Origin: Fen-1364 sp049515135
Lineage (GTDB): Bacteria > Spirochaetota > Spirochaetia > SZUA-6 > Fen-1364
DNA: 64,000 nucleotides
Reading direction: 5' to 3'
Assembly: GCA_049515135.1 (NCBI GenBank)
Contig: JBEKUJ010000006.1
Span: 62,001-126,000, forward strand
The notes below the pieces were generated by a model. The model was given only the letters and a program-made list of their open reading frames with translations, did no database searches and had not been told where the DNA came from. The position numbers and the translations under genes are program-made. Positions 22,581 to 31,083 of this stretch are shown piece after piece; positions within the stretch are counted from its first letter, which is position 1, and each line of letters starts with the position of its first letter.

Positions 22581-25500
22581 TTGCCGCGCAAAGAGGACAT
22601 CGAGAAGTTCAAGGAGGTCTTGAACTCCCTCGGCGGAGAGCCCGACATCATGGCGCGCAGGTCGCAGGCCATCGAGGATGTGCGGCGTCCCGACGACGCG
22701 CTTCCCGCCGGCCTCGGCGAGATGCTCGGCGGCGCCCCCACACCATCCCAGGAGCCCCCTTCCACGCCCACAGAAGAAGCGGCCGAAGGCCCGGATTTCG
22801 GCCTCGACCTGTCGAGCCTCGAAGATCTGGAGACCCCCGCGGAGGCGGCTCCGGCTGCCGGGCAGTCTAAGGTCGAAGGTGCAGGCCCGACGGCCGCGGA
22901 GGAAAGCGGGCTCGATTTTGGTTCCCTTTTCGGAGAGGAAACTTCAACCCCGCCAATAGAGGACCTGGAGCCGCCTCCCGCCGGCCCAGGCATCCCTGGG
23001 CCGCAGGAGCCTGCCGCAGATGAGTTCGCGCTTCCGGAGACTGAGTCGACCCAGCTGCAATCCGACCTCTCGCAGATGGAAGTGCTGCCGGAGGACATCG
23101 GGGAGCCGGCTCTTCCTTCCGCGGAGGCCCCTCCGCCGGAGGCTGCAGCAGAAGGCCCCTCCGAGGAAGCGCTTGCAGGCGTCGAGCTGCCAAACCTGGA
23201 AGACCTCAGTCTGACTGAGCCGCTGGCAGGCACTGAAGCGGAGGAACCTCAGCCGACGCAAGAAGCCGAGGCGGGCCTCCCGGCTGCGGAAGAGACGGGC
23301 CAACCCCTGGGCGGCGAGGGCGTAGAGATTCCCAGCCTGGAGGATTTCGATCTGGGCCCGGGACCGCAAATTGGGGAAGAAGCGCCCGCCCCATCACTCC
23401 AGGAGCCTGCAGAACCGCCGGCGCCTGCGGAGCAGCCCGCGCCTGCGGCCCCACCGGAAGCCGGCGCGGAAGAGGGCCTCGGGGACCTGAATCTGGAGGA
23501 CTTCAGCTTTACCGAGCCAACCGGGCAATTTACCGCGGAGGCGCCGGCGGAGCCGGAGGGCGCCCCGCCCACGCCGCCCGAGCGGCCGCAGGAAAGGCCG
23601 TCCGCCCGCAAACCCGCCCCCCGGGCACCGACCCCTCCGCCTCCGGCCGAGGAGGCCGGTCCCATCCCCGAGCTGGGCGGCGCCGAGCCAGAGATCGCCC
23701 TTACCCAATCGCAGTTTGATCGCCTGAAGAGGACCCTCGAGTCCCTTCCGCGCAACCTCAAGATGGCCGTGCAGGACGTCATTGGAGAGGGCAAGGCGAC
23801 CGGGGCCGTCCTGGCACGACTCGTGTCCCTCCTGGTAGCAGGAGCAACGGCGCAACAAATTGCGGCCGCTGTCTTGCGGATCACTGGCAAGCGAATTGCC
23901 ATCCCGGCTGGCTACGAAAAGAAGTCAGGCGTTGCTTTCGAGGCCGAGCAGCGCAGCTTCGCGTACGCCCTGCGGGAGAACATCTACCCCATCGTGCGGC
24001 TTTTCGCCCTTACCGTCCTTGCCGCCGCACTCATCGGGTTCCTGGGCTACCGCCTGGTGTATCGGCCCCTGTACGCCATGGCGAACTATCGCATCGGCTA
24101 CAACCACATTCTCGGAGACCGCTTCACGCTTGCCAATGAGAGCTTTGAGCACGCGCGAGGCGTCCAGCGCATCAAGGGCTGGTACTACCGATACGCCGAG
24201 GCTTTCTCAGACAAGCGCCAGTACATCCTGGCCGAGCAGAAATACGACCTGTTGCTGAAGGATTTCCCGGGAGACAGGAAGGGCATTCTCGACTATGCCC
24301 GCATGGAATCCAGCCGGCTCGCCGACTATGGGAAGGCGGACGACCTGCTGAAGATCATCCTGGACAAGGACCAGTTCGATTTCGACGCGCTTCTTGCCGC
24401 GGGTGACAACAGCCTCGAATGGGCGGGCAGCGTGAAGCCTCCTGACGACGCGAAGCTCTACGAAGCGGCTCGAATCGATTATGCGACCCTCATTGAGAAG
24501 TATGGGACCCGGGATGAGCTTCTCTTTCGCATGATGCGCTACTTCATCCGCAAAGACGTCCCGCAGGAAATCGAGCGCCTCAGGCTGTACTTCGCGTCCC
24601 GCCCGGAAGTTCGCGTGGTTCCTGACATCTACGCCGAGCTGGGCGGATACCTGGTGGACCACCGACAGCTCAATTACGCGAAGGACGTGCTGATGAAGGC
24701 GGACGAGGCAGATTCGAGGCTCGCGGAGATCCATTACAACCTCGCCCGCTACTACAGGCTGGCGCAGCAGCCCGACGACGAGCTGACCGCCCTCAACGCC
24801 ACTGTGGTGCGCCTTCGGCCGTCAGACCCTTTGACTCCGAAGCGGATTGCGATGGACGTCGATACGCACACCCGGCTGGGAGAGGTCTACGACGAAAAAG
24901 GGCAATACATCGAGGGAGAAAGGGAGCTCACCACTGCAATAGCCAGAGTGGAGGAGGCCCAGAAAAGCAGGCTGGTCGCGTCGGTCAGCATCTTCGGCAG
25001 GCCCTACGCTGACCTGGGGGACCTCCACTACTACATCGTGGGGGACCTCGACACGGCCCGGGCCCTTTACCAGAAGGCAATCGACAATCAGTACTTCGAT
25101 CCTTCCCTGGACTACAAGATCGGGTTCACCCAGTACGCAGAAAAAGACTACGGAGCGGCGCTGGCCAGCTTCTCCAAGGCGGAGGAACAATGGGGGCTTC
25201 CCCGCGACAGTGACGCACCCCCCCCTCTTGTCCCCGCGGGAACGGGGGAGGTCGACTACTCGGGAAAATCGCCGGCGAACCTGCTCTTCGCCATCGGCAA
25301 CTGCTTCTATCAGAGGGGAGACTACTTCGCCGCCCAGGGCTACTACCTGCGCCTGCGTGATCGCCTGGAGGCGCACAGGGCAGCCATCGGCACGCTTTTC
25401 CCAGAGGACAAACCGGAGCATCGCTCCTTGCTGGAGACCCTTGTGAAGGTGGAAAACAACCTCGGTGTAGTCATGGACAGGCTTGCCGCCCGGACGGGAG

Positions 25501-25709
25501 ACCGGACAAAGAAGTCGGAGGGCCTGGTCTATCTTGCCGATGCTTCGCAGGTTGCCGACACCCTCACCAGGACTCCCGGCAGCCGCTCCACCGGCGGGGC
25601 CAGGAACCTCCCCTACCTCAACCAGAGAGGCATCATCTATCCGGTGTCCGGCTTCGTGCCCCAGATATCAAGCGACCTCCCGAGGGACCTGGGAACCCTG
25701 TCCTGGTAA
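22581..25709 (+). CDS. flcA: Periplasmic flagellar collar protein FlcA
   Basis: A 1042-residue protein matching the layout of spirochaete FlcA (BB0326 in Borrelia), which builds the collar around the periplasmic flagellar motor. The N terminus has E-K-F-K-E-V-L-N-S-L-G-G-E-P-D-I. Residues about 50-370 are acidic and rich in Pro/Glu/Ala, with repeated L-E-D-L/F motifs (for example PNLEDLSLTEP, PSLEDFDLGP, NLEDFSFTEP). A helical segment leads to a single membrane helix (about 470-492) ending R-L-V-Y-R-P-L-Y. The rest is a long TPR-like domain, including the D-L-H-Y-Y-I-V-G-D and G-D-Y-F-A-A-Q-G-Y-Y-L-R-L motifs. The start is TTG with AGGAG eight bases upstream. The acidic part is cytoplasmic by topology, the TPR part periplasmic. 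It has its own promoter. Confidence 0.87.
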   Translation: MPRKEDIEKFKEVLNSLGGEPDIMARRSQAIEDVRRPDDALPAGLGEMLGGAPTPSQEPPSTPTEEAAEGPDFGLDLSSLEDLETPAEAAPAAGQSKVEGAGPTAAEESGLDFGSLFGEETSTPPIEDLEPPPAGPGIPGPQEPAADEFALPETESTQLQSDLSQMEVLPEDIGEPALPSAEAPPPEAAAEGPSEEALAGVELPNLEDLSLTEPLAGTEAEEPQPTQEAEAGLPAAEETGQPLGGEGVEIPSLEDFDLGPGPQIGEEAPAPSLQEPAEPPAPAEQPAPAAPPEAGAEEGLGDLNLEDFSFTEPTGQFTAEAPAEPEGAPPTPPERPQERPSARKPAPRAPTPPPPAEEAGPIPELGGAEPEIALTQSQFDRLKRTLESLPRNLKMAVQDVIGEGKATGAVLARLVSLLVAGATAQQIAAAVLRITGKRIAIPAGYEKKSGVAFEAEQRSFAYALRENIYPIVRLFALTVLAAALIGFLGYRLVYRPLYAMANYRIGYNHILGDRFTLANESFEHARGVQRIKGWYYRYAEAFSDKRQYILAEQKYDLLLKDFPGDRKGILDYARMESSRLADYGKADDLLKIILDKDQFDFDALLAAGDNSLEWAGSVKPPDDAKLYEAARIDYATLIEKYGTRDELLFRMMRYFIRKDVPQEIERLRLYFASRPEVRVVPDIYAELGGYLVDHRQLNYAKDVLMKADEADSRLAEIHYNLARYYRLAQQPDDELTALNATVVRLRPSDPLTPKRIAMDVDTHTRLGEVYDEKGQYIEGERELTTAIARVEEAQKSRLVASVSIFGRPYADLGDLHYYIVGDLDTARALYQKAIDNQYFDPSLDYKIGFTQYAEKDYGAALASFSKAEEQWGLPRDSDAPPPLVPAGTGEVDYSGKSPANLLFAIGNCFYQRGDYFAAQGYYLRLRDRLEAHRAAIGTLFPEDKPEHRSLLETLVKVENNLGVVMDRLAARTGDRTKKSEGLVYLADASQVADTLTRTPGSRSTGGARNLPYLNQRGIIYPVSGFVPQISSDLPRDLGTLSW

Positions 25710-25719
25710 ACGGGTCCTT

Positions 25720-25789
25720 CAGGGCGATGGAATAGTTGACGCGGATGGACACGTCTACCGGATATCGCGCTTCGCGCGATCCGCCCTAG
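25720..25789 (+). repeat. Intergenic palindromic repeat, copy 1
   Basis: About 70 bp, beginning AGGGCGATGG and ending in a CGCGCTTCGCGCG palindrome and CCCTAG. The terminal CTA supplies the stop codon of the minus-strand ilvE. It is homologous to copies at 27241, 33711 (inverted), 40425 and 47522 (inverted). Confidence 0.85.
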
Positions 25790-26886
25790 TGGAGGGCAGG
25801 GAACATCCAGCCGTGGGTGTCAGGGAGCGCCCCATACTGGATCCCCTTGAGCGCCTTCAGCAGCGTGCGGGTGAGGTCCCCCATCTCCCTTTTTGCGAAC
25901 ACGACTTCTTTCCCTTCGTGGGTGATGGATTCGATGAAGGAAATGCCTGCCGCTGTTCCCGCCACGAAGCATTCCTTCGCGTTGGAGAACACTTCCTTCA
26001 CCGACACCCGTTTCTCCTCGGTCTTCACGCCTTTCTCGTTTGCGAGCACCATGACGCTCCTGCGGGTAATGCCGGGGAGGATGGTGTCCTCAAGGCTCGG
26101 GGTGACCAGGGTCCCGTTCTTCAGCAGAAAGAAGATGTTGCAGGAGGAGCCTTCCTCGAAATACTTCTGCTCCCGGGCGTCAAGGAAGATCGCTTCCATG
26201 AAGCCTGCGGACTCGGCCTCCAGCTTTGCCAGCGCGCTGGTCACGTAGTTCGAGTCTGCCTTTATCCAGCCCGTCCCGCCGGGGGTGGCGCGCACTCGCC
26301 TCGTTGTGACCGCCTTCGAGTTCCCCGGGTTGAAATACGCACCGACCGGGGTCGTGACCACCACCACCCACGGGTGCTTGCTGATGCCGACCCCGATGCC
26401 GGGCTCGGCGTAGGTGAACGGCCGGACATAGACGGAAGGGCCGGAGATGAAGTCGTCCTTTTCCCATGAGTGGTCATACGCAGGGGTGAACCCGATTGTC
26501 TGGTTCTTCCCGACCACAGTTCTCACCGCGCCGAGGAACATCTGCTGGGGAAACGGGGGCATGTGCAGACCATTCATGGAGGATTCCATCCGCTTGCCGT
26601 TCTCATCGGGGCGGAAAAGCTTCAGGGAGCCGTCAGGCTGCGGAAATGCCTTCAGTCCCTCGAAGCACCCCATCCCATACTGGGTGGTGTAATTCACCAG
26701 GGGCATGTCGGAGAAGTTGTTCCTCCGTAGCAGGAGCTTGGCACGCTCGGATTCCGACAGTGCCTCCTCTTCGCGGGGGCTCTTGTGAGGCTGCTCCACG
26801 TACTCCTCGCGCCATATGCCGTCCTCGGAATACTTTGCTCTATACACCCATGGGTCTGTCTCAAGACTGAATCCCTTCGCCATCAC
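25786..26886 (-). CDS. ilvE: Branched-chain amino acid aminotransferase
   Basis: A class IV PLP-dependent aminotransferase of 366 residues that interconverts leucine, isoleucine and valine with their 2-oxo acids. Family features include Y-G-M-G-C-F-E-G-L-K-A-F near residue 70, R-P-F-T-Y-A-E-P, and the PLP Schiff-base lysine in G-W-I-K-A-D-S-N-Y about residue 210. E-G-S-S-C-N-I-F-F and T-I-L-P-G-I-T-R-R-S are also present. It belongs to the longer eukaryote-like IlvE subgroup. Start ATG at 26886 or the adjacent one at 26883. Its stop codon lies within a copy of the intergenic repeat family. It is a single gene between flcA and a small hypothetical gene. Confidence 0.93.
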   Translation of the reverse strand: MMAKGFSLETDPWVYRAKYSEDGIWREEYVEQPHKSPREEEALSESERAKLLLRRNNFSDMPLVNYTTQYGMGCFEGLKAFPQPDGSLKLFRPDENGKRMESSMNGLHMPPFPQQMFLGAVRTVVGKNQTIGFTPAYDHSWEKDDFISGPSVYVRPFTYAEPGIGVGISKHPWVVVVTTPVGAYFNPGNSKAVTTRRVRATPGGTGWIKADSNYVTSALAKLEAESAGFMEAIFLDAREQKYFEEGSSCNIFFLLKNGTLVTPSLEDTILPGITRRSVMVLANEKGVKTEEKRVSVKEVFSNAKECFVAGTAAGISFIESITHEGKEVVFAKREMGDLTRTLLKALKGIQYGALPDTHGWMFPALH

Positions 26887-26945
26887 CAGCCTCCCGGAGC
26901 AAGTTTAACTTTATCCGGGTGGCATGTCGATACACAGAGAGACCG

Positions 26946-27236
26946 ATGGAGCATACACGGGACCACATCATCTTCTTCATGGCTCAGAAGATGTACTTCC
27001 TGGAAAAAAGGGGAAGCCGGGAAGCTTTCAACCGTCTCGTCGAGCACTTCGAGCAGATCAACCTGGACCAGCTTCTTGACTACCTGACCCGCTACTATGC
27101 GGTGGACGTCGAACGGGAGATGGACGATTTCTACCTCCTCGAAGGGGAGCTCGTTTTCGTTTCCCGCAAGAACGAAATCCGCTTCAAACACGTCTACCGC
27201 GACGGCCACCTGCGGCTGGTCGGCATCGAATCCTAA
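26946..27236 (+). CDS. Conserved-looking small acidic protein
   Basis: A 96-residue cytoplasmic protein that I do not recognise. It is rich in aromatic and charged residues (H-I-I-F-F-M-A-Q-K-M-Y-F-L-E-K-R, D-Q-L-L-D-Y-L-T-R-Y-Y-A-V-D-V) and ends in a beta-rich segment, R-F-K-H-V-Y-R-D-G-H-L-R-L-V-G-I. The ATG at 26946 has GAGAG six bases upstream; an in-frame ATG at 26919 is weaker. No signal, membrane helix or metal motif. It stands divergent from ilvE, with only about 60 bases between, and is followed by the repeat copy at 27241. Confidence 0.65.
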   Translation: MEHTRDHIIFFMAQKMYFLEKRGSREAFNRLVEHFEQINLDQLLDYLTRYYAVDVEREMDDFYLLEGELVFVSRKNEIRFKHVYRDGHLRLVGIES

Positions 27237-27240
27237 AGCA

Positions 27241-27350
27241 GATCGCGCGAAGCGCGGTACGCCGTATTCGCCGAACGGGTACGACTGCTGCCGAGCGCGT
27301 ACTCCCGTATCCGGTAGATGTGTCTGTCCGGATCAGACGTGCCATTCCCG
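27241..27350 (-). repeat. Intergenic palindromic repeat, copy 2, split by a 48-bp module
   Basis: GCGCGAAGCGCGG..TCCGGTAGATGTGTC..ACGTGCCAT matches the other copies read in the inverted orientation, but positions 27260-27307 are absent from all of them. It begins four bases after the stop of the small acidic protein gene. Confidence 0.8.
27260..27307 (+). mobile_element. 48-bp inserted module flanked by TA
   Basis: The module interrupts repeat copy 2 exactly at a TA dinucleotide, which is present on both sides (27258-27259 and 27308-27309). It contains CGCCGAACGGGTACG and CTGCCGAGCGCG, and a near-identical 48-bp block occurs alone at 43601-43648. It could be a tiny non-autonomous element, but it encodes nothing. 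Confidence 0.55.
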
Positions 27351-27387
27351 CTGCGGGCTCATAGGCGAACAGCTGATATCTCATAAA

Positions 27388-27399
27388 GAAACCGGTATT
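27388..27399 (+). promoter_or_regulatory. Upstream LacI-type operator
   Basis: GAAACCGGTATT, a one-sided match to the perfect palindrome at 27446. It lies 58 bases upstream of that site, a distance that could permit looping by a tetrameric LacI-family repressor. Confidence 0.5.
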
Positions 27400-27413
27400 C
27401 ACGCAAGAAACAC

Positions 27414-27442
27414 TTGCAAACCCGCTGGTTTCGTTGTATAAA
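27414..27442 (+). promoter_or_regulatory. Promoter of the lacI-sugar transport operon
   Basis: TTGCAA, a 17-base spacer, TATAAA at 27437-27442. The spacer contains AAACC-CGCT-GGTTT (27418-27431), an inverted pair of the same half-sites as the operators. The start codon of lacI is 18 bases after the -10. Confidence 0.65.
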
Positions 27443-27445
27443 TGG

Positions 27446-27457
27446 GAAACCGGTTTC
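27446..27457 (+). promoter_or_regulatory. Palindromic LacI-type operator at the transcription start
   Basis: GAAACCGGTTTC, a perfect 12-base palindrome with the central CG typical of LacI/GalR operators. It sits across the predicted +1 and just before the lacI ATG, so the repressor very likely controls its own operon. Confidence 0.7.
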
Positions 27458-27460
27458 GTT

Positions 27461-28510
27461 ATGACTATCAGAGACGTTGCAGAGATGGCGAGGGTTTCCA
27501 AAGGAACTGTTTCAAAAGTTCTCAATGGCGCTCCCGGCGTCGGCGCGCAGACCCGCCAGAGGGTATTGAAGCTCATCGAAAAGCTGGATTTCCACCCCAA
27601 TGCCACAGCCCGGGGGCTGGCGGCCCGGCAAAGCAACACTCTTGGGTTCATTATTCCGCATACGGGACGCTATACCCTCACCAGCACCTTCTGGCCCGTG
27701 CTCCTGATCGCCATCACGGAGGAAGCCACCAGGAGGGGCCGGAATGTCCTGCTCTCCACCACTCAGTCCGAGGGGGACATCGATTCCGCTTTCCGTTCCA
27801 TCCTCAAGGGGCGCAGGATAGATGGTGCGGTAATCGGGGCTGAGATGTTCGGCGAAATGCAGCTTGCCGAGCTTCTGGTGAAGAACATGCCGTTCGTCAT
27901 GGTGGGGAGGAGTCCCCATCTGGCCACGCACTACGTCGAGGTGGACAACAAGTGCGGGGCCAGGATGGCCGCAGAGCACCTCGTTTCCCTTGGACACACG
28001 TCGCTGGCTGTCCTGGCCGGTCCACCGCAGCTTCCGTACGTAGCGGACCGGGTCGAAGGTTTCCTCGGCGTGCTGAGGGAAAGAGGCCTCCGTGAACCTG
28101 TGGTCGTGCACTGTGCATATGACACGGAGGAAACTGCCGCCTGCGTCACTGGGATCCTTCAAGGGGAACGTCCCCCTACGGCCATTTTCTTGGCTGCGGG
28201 TGATTTCGTGATCGGGGCGCTGCGGGCGTGCCAGAACATCGGCCGTAACGTGCCGAAGGACGTCTCGCTCATTTCCTTCGATGATCACCCCTTTTTCCCG
28301 CACCTGACGCCGCCCATCACTGCGGTGTGCCAGCCCCTGGAAGAGATGGGGCAGGCTGCGGTCGGTATGCTCTTCCAGCTGATCGCCGGCCAGGAGCCGG
28401 CCCAGAAGGCAATCCTTCTGCCGCCCCGGCTTGCCCTGCGGGGCTCGTGCGCGGCGCCGCGGTCCTCCGCAGGCACTGCGCCTGAGGTTGGTGGAAAATC
28501 CCCTCTTTGA
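27461..28510 (+). CDS. LacI-family transcriptional regulator
   Basis: A 349-residue regulator. The N-terminal helix-turn-helix is M-T-I-R-D-V-A-E-M-A-R-V-S-K-G-T-V-S-K-V, followed by the hinge helix around L-A-A-R-Q-S-N-T. A periplasmic-binding-protein-like sugar domain takes up the rest, with the family's S-L-I-S-F-D-D and P-P-I-T-A-V-C-Q-P-L-E-E-M-G motifs near the end. It is the first gene of the ABC transporter/GH20 operon and probably senses a sugar derived from the imported substrate. Palindromic operators at 27388, 27418 and 27446 surround its promoter, consistent with negative autoregulation. The ATG at 27461 begins exactly at the HTH domain. Confidence 0.93.
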   Translation: MTIRDVAEMARVSKGTVSKVLNGAPGVGAQTRQRVLKLIEKLDFHPNATARGLAARQSNTLGFIIPHTGRYTLTSTFWPVLLIAITEEATRRGRNVLLSTTQSEGDIDSAFRSILKGRRIDGAVIGAEMFGEMQLAELLVKNMPFVMVGRSPHLATHYVEVDNKCGARMAAEHLVSLGHTSLAVLAGPPQLPYVADRVEGFLGVLRERGLREPVVVHCAYDTEETAACVTGILQGERPPTAIFLAAGDFVIGALRACQNIGRNVPKDVSLISFDDHPFFPHLTPPITAVCQPLEEMGQAAVGMLFQLIAGQEPAQKAILLPPRLALRGSCAAPRSSAGTAPEVGGKSPL

Positions 28511-28514
28511 GGGG
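28500..28514 (+). terminator. Short hairpin at the lacI stop
   Basis: CCCCTC-TTT-GAGGGG spans the lacI stop codon. It has no T tract, so it is more likely to slow or stabilise the message than to end it. The binding-protein gene starts 28 bases later with GAGGAGGT. Confidence 0.35.
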
Positions 28515-28542
28515 CCCAAGATTCTTTGAGGAGGTGTTTCCG

Positions 28543-29862
28543 ATGAAGAAGACGCTTTTCCTTGCTTTCGTCTTCGTGGTGGTGATGCTGGTGCCCATGA
28601 CGGCGGCGGCGCAGCCTGTCCCGCTCAAGTTCATGTACTACATCGATGCATCACAGGCGGGGTACGCGGAGGATCAGGCCGTCTGGCAGAAGTTCAAAGA
28701 CGACAACACTGACATCGATCTGCAGATGGAGATCCTGTTCAACGTGCCTTTCCATGAGAAGCTGGGAGCATACATCGCAGCAGGCAACGTTCCTGACGTC
28801 ATCTACATGTGGCCGTCCAACAAGTCCAGCTCTGCCATCCTGCACCAGATGCGCCTGATGAAGGACCTGACGCCGCTTTTGGGCAAGGATTTCCTCGCCA
28901 ATTTCGTTGCCCCGGCAATCGATCCGAAGGCCCAGCCGTCAGGATATCTCGCGGAGCTTCCGCAGAGCATCACCTATACGACGGTCATGTATGCCAACAA
29001 GAAGCTGCTTGCCGACAACGGGTTCGGCCTTCCCAAGACCTATGCAGACCTCAAGGCCATGGCTCCCAAGCTGAAGGCAAAGGGCATCCAGGTCATCACC
29101 CTGCCGGACTCGGACGGATGGCAGATGCAGTCGTGCCTGTTCTCAACGGTTGTTGGGCGCATGCTCGGAAATGCCTGGGTTGACCAGGTGAAAACGGGGA
29201 AGACAAAGTTCACCGATCCCAGCTACGTTGCCGCCCTCACGTTCATCGATACGATGTTCAAGGATGGAGTCATCCCCCGCGCGGACATGCAGCTCGGCTA
29301 TGGTGACGGACCCACGCTGTTCGCCACTGGCAAGGCGGCTTTCATCATCGACGGCGACTGGAGACAGGGTTTCTACATCACGGACAAGTCCACGGGCAAG
29401 GCCCTCATTTCTCCGGATGTGCAGGGAACCGACTACGCCTTCATCAACTTCCCGGCCATCCCCGGTGAGAAGTTCCCCGGCGTCGTTTCGGCCATTCAGG
29501 GGGTCGGCCTGGGGATCTCAGCCTCGATTCCCAAGGGATCGGACAAGGAAAAGGCCGCCGTTCGGCTGCTGAAGTACTACTACTCCCCCGAGGTCCAGCA
29601 GATCAAGCTGGAGACCGGCGCGTTCATCCCCTCCCGCAAGGGAGTCACCAGCGACAAGCTGGAGGCGTTCACCCAGATGATGCCCAAGTACTATGCGTCC
29701 ATCAACAAGATCAGCTACGTTCTTGACGGAGTCTTGGACCCCGGCGTGTGCAACAACTACGTGAACAAGGGGCTTCAGGAGATCGGGCTGGGCAACAAGA
29801 CCCCGGCGCAGGTGGCTGCAGAGACCGAAAAGGCCATGGCTGACTGGCGGGCTGCCCAGTAG
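28543..29862 (+). CDS. Sugar ABC transporter substrate-binding protein
   Basis: A 439-residue extracytoplasmic binding protein of the family 1 (maltose/sn-glycerol-3-phosphate type) group. The signal peptide is K-K-T-L-F-L-A-F-V-F-V-V-V-M-L-V-P-M-T-A-A-A. The mature part has the expected N-terminal strand, P-D-V-I-Y-M-W near residue 85, and F-A-T-G-K-A-A-F-I-I-D-G-D-W in the second lobe. No lipobox cysteine is seen, so it would be free in the periplasm or held another way. Context, a GH20 hexosaminidase in the same operon, points to N-acetylglucosamine-containing oligosaccharides, but the ligand is inferred. A strong GAGGAGGT site precedes the ATG. Confidence 0.9.
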   Translation: MKKTLFLAFVFVVVMLVPMTAAAQPVPLKFMYYIDASQAGYAEDQAVWQKFKDDNTDIDLQMEILFNVPFHEKLGAYIAAGNVPDVIYMWPSNKSSSAILHQMRLMKDLTPLLGKDFLANFVAPAIDPKAQPSGYLAELPQSITYTTVMYANKKLLADNGFGLPKTYADLKAMAPKLKAKGIQVITLPDSDGWQMQSCLFSTVVGRMLGNAWVDQVKTGKTKFTDPSYVAALTFIDTMFKDGVIPRADMQLGYGDGPTLFATGKAAFIIDGDWRQGFYITDKSTGKALISPDVQGTDYAFINFPAIPGEKFPGVVSAIQGVGLGISASIPKGSDKEKAAVRLLKYYYSPEVQQIKLETGAFIPSRKGVTSDKLEAFTQMMPKYYASINKISYVLDGVLDPGVCNNYVNKGLQEIGLGNKTPAQVAAETEKAMADWRAAQ

Positions 29863-29893
29863 GGAGCTCATTCGAACCACGGATTCCTATGGC

Positions 29894-29923
29894 GGGTGCC
29901 GCGGCGCAGTGGCGCAGGCACCC
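29894..29923 (+). terminator. Intercistronic hairpin after the binding-protein gene
   Basis: GGGTGCC and GGCACCC enclose a GC-rich loop, followed by GTTCTTGTGT. Hairpins here are common in ABC sugar operons and allow more binding protein than permease to be made by partial termination or 3' protection. Confidence 0.5.
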
Positions 29924-29958
29924 GTTCTTGTGTAGTCTTGACGCTGCGGAGATCCCAC

Positions 29959-31080
29959 ATGCCTCGAACAATCAAGAGCAGGTCGGAGGAGACCCTCGCC
30001 TACTGGCTCATGGTCCTGCCGGCGGTCATCCTCTACCTCCTCGTGCTCGGCTTCCCGATAGTCGTCTCCATCGTTCTCAGCCTGAGCAATTACAACGGCG
30101 GGAAGATGTTCGGCGGCCAGCCCTGGAAGATCGTCGGCTTCCAGCAATATGGAAAGCTGGTCTCGGACCAGTACTTCTGGGCTGCGCTGAAGAACAACAT
30201 CTACATCGTCCTTGTCTCGATCTTCGGCCAGCTTCCCCTGGGGTTCATTTTCGCCTACCTCATCTATCGCAAGATCGTGAAGTTCGGCGAGTTCTGGCAG
30301 GGAGTCCTATACATGCCGGCCATCCTCTCGGTGATCGTGATCGGGATCATGTGGGCCATCATCTTCTCCCCCAACGGGATCATTGCGGAGGTGATGAACA
30401 GGATGTACGCGGCCCAGATGGCGCACAGGGTGAACCAGATTTTCGGCGCGGCAGGCGGATTCAACATCAGCGATGATCTTGTCCATCGGCTGATCACCGC
30501 CAGCGGTGTCGTGGCTGGCCAGACATTCACGGACCCTCCCACGGAGCTGAAGCAGCTCATCCTGACATACAAGCCGGACCAGTTCGAAATGCTGAAGCAC
30601 GACCTTGTCAATCTCCTGGGGACCAGGTGGACCCCCACATTCCTCACCAAGTCAAATGTCGCCATGCTGCCCGTCCTCTTTGTGGTCCTGTGGTGCTGGA
30701 CAGGCATGTACCTGATCCTCTTCCTGGCAAACATGCAGAAGATCGACACCCAGGTCATCGAGGCGGCGCGCATAGACGGGGCAACCGAGGGGCAGGTCAT
30801 GGCTCGCGTGGTCCTTCCCAGCCTCTCGGGGGTCATCGTGAACGCAGCCATCCTCTGCATTGCCGGATCCTTGAACAGCTTCGCCCTGATATTTGCCATG
30901 ACGGGAGGCGGACCTGCCCGTGTGACCGAGGTCCTCTCCATCTACATGTACAACAGCGCTTTCAGTGGCACACCCAACTATCCCCTGGCAAACGCAATCT
31001 CACTTTCCATCGTATTCCTGAGCATGATCCTCATCGTTGCCACGAAGCTCGTGGAAAAGCGCTACGGGGGGAGGGAGTAG
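29959..31080 (+). CDS. Sugar ABC transporter permease (MalF type)
   Basis: A 373-residue inner-membrane permease with about six membrane helices. The EAA loop that contacts the ATPase is visible as E-A-A-R-I-D-G-A-T-E-G-Q near residue 270. An extended hydrophilic region between helices (about residues 150-215) makes it longer than the usual 290-320 residues of this group. The start at 29959 is taken from the in-frame ATG where the protein begins M-P-R-T-I-K-S-R, before the first helix. It pairs with the following permease. No ATP-binding subunit is encoded here, so a shared ATPase elsewhere is expected. Confidence 0.9.
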   Translation: MPRTIKSRSEETLAYWLMVLPAVILYLLVLGFPIVVSIVLSLSNYNGGKMFGGQPWKIVGFQQYGKLVSDQYFWAALKNNIYIVLVSIFGQLPLGFIFAYLIYRKIVKFGEFWQGVLYMPAILSVIVIGIMWAIIFSPNGIIAEVMNRMYAAQMAHRVNQIFGAAGGFNISDDLVHRLITASGVVAGQTFTDPPTELKQLILTYKPDQFEMLKHDLVNLLGTRWTPTFLTKSNVAMLPVLFVVLWCWTGMYLILFLANMQKIDTQVIEAARIDGATEGQVMARVVLPSLSGVIVNAAILCIAGSLNSFALIFAMTGGGPARVTEVLSIYMYNSAFSGTPNYPLANAISLSIVFLSMILIVATKLVEKRYGGRE

Positions 31081-31083
31081 AGC

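Noticed and set aside
22424..23233. A 269-codon minus-strand Ser/Gly-rich frame
   Set aside because: Antisense of the low-complexity Pro/Glu/Ala region of flcA, which mirrors into Ser/Gly/Arg on the other strand.
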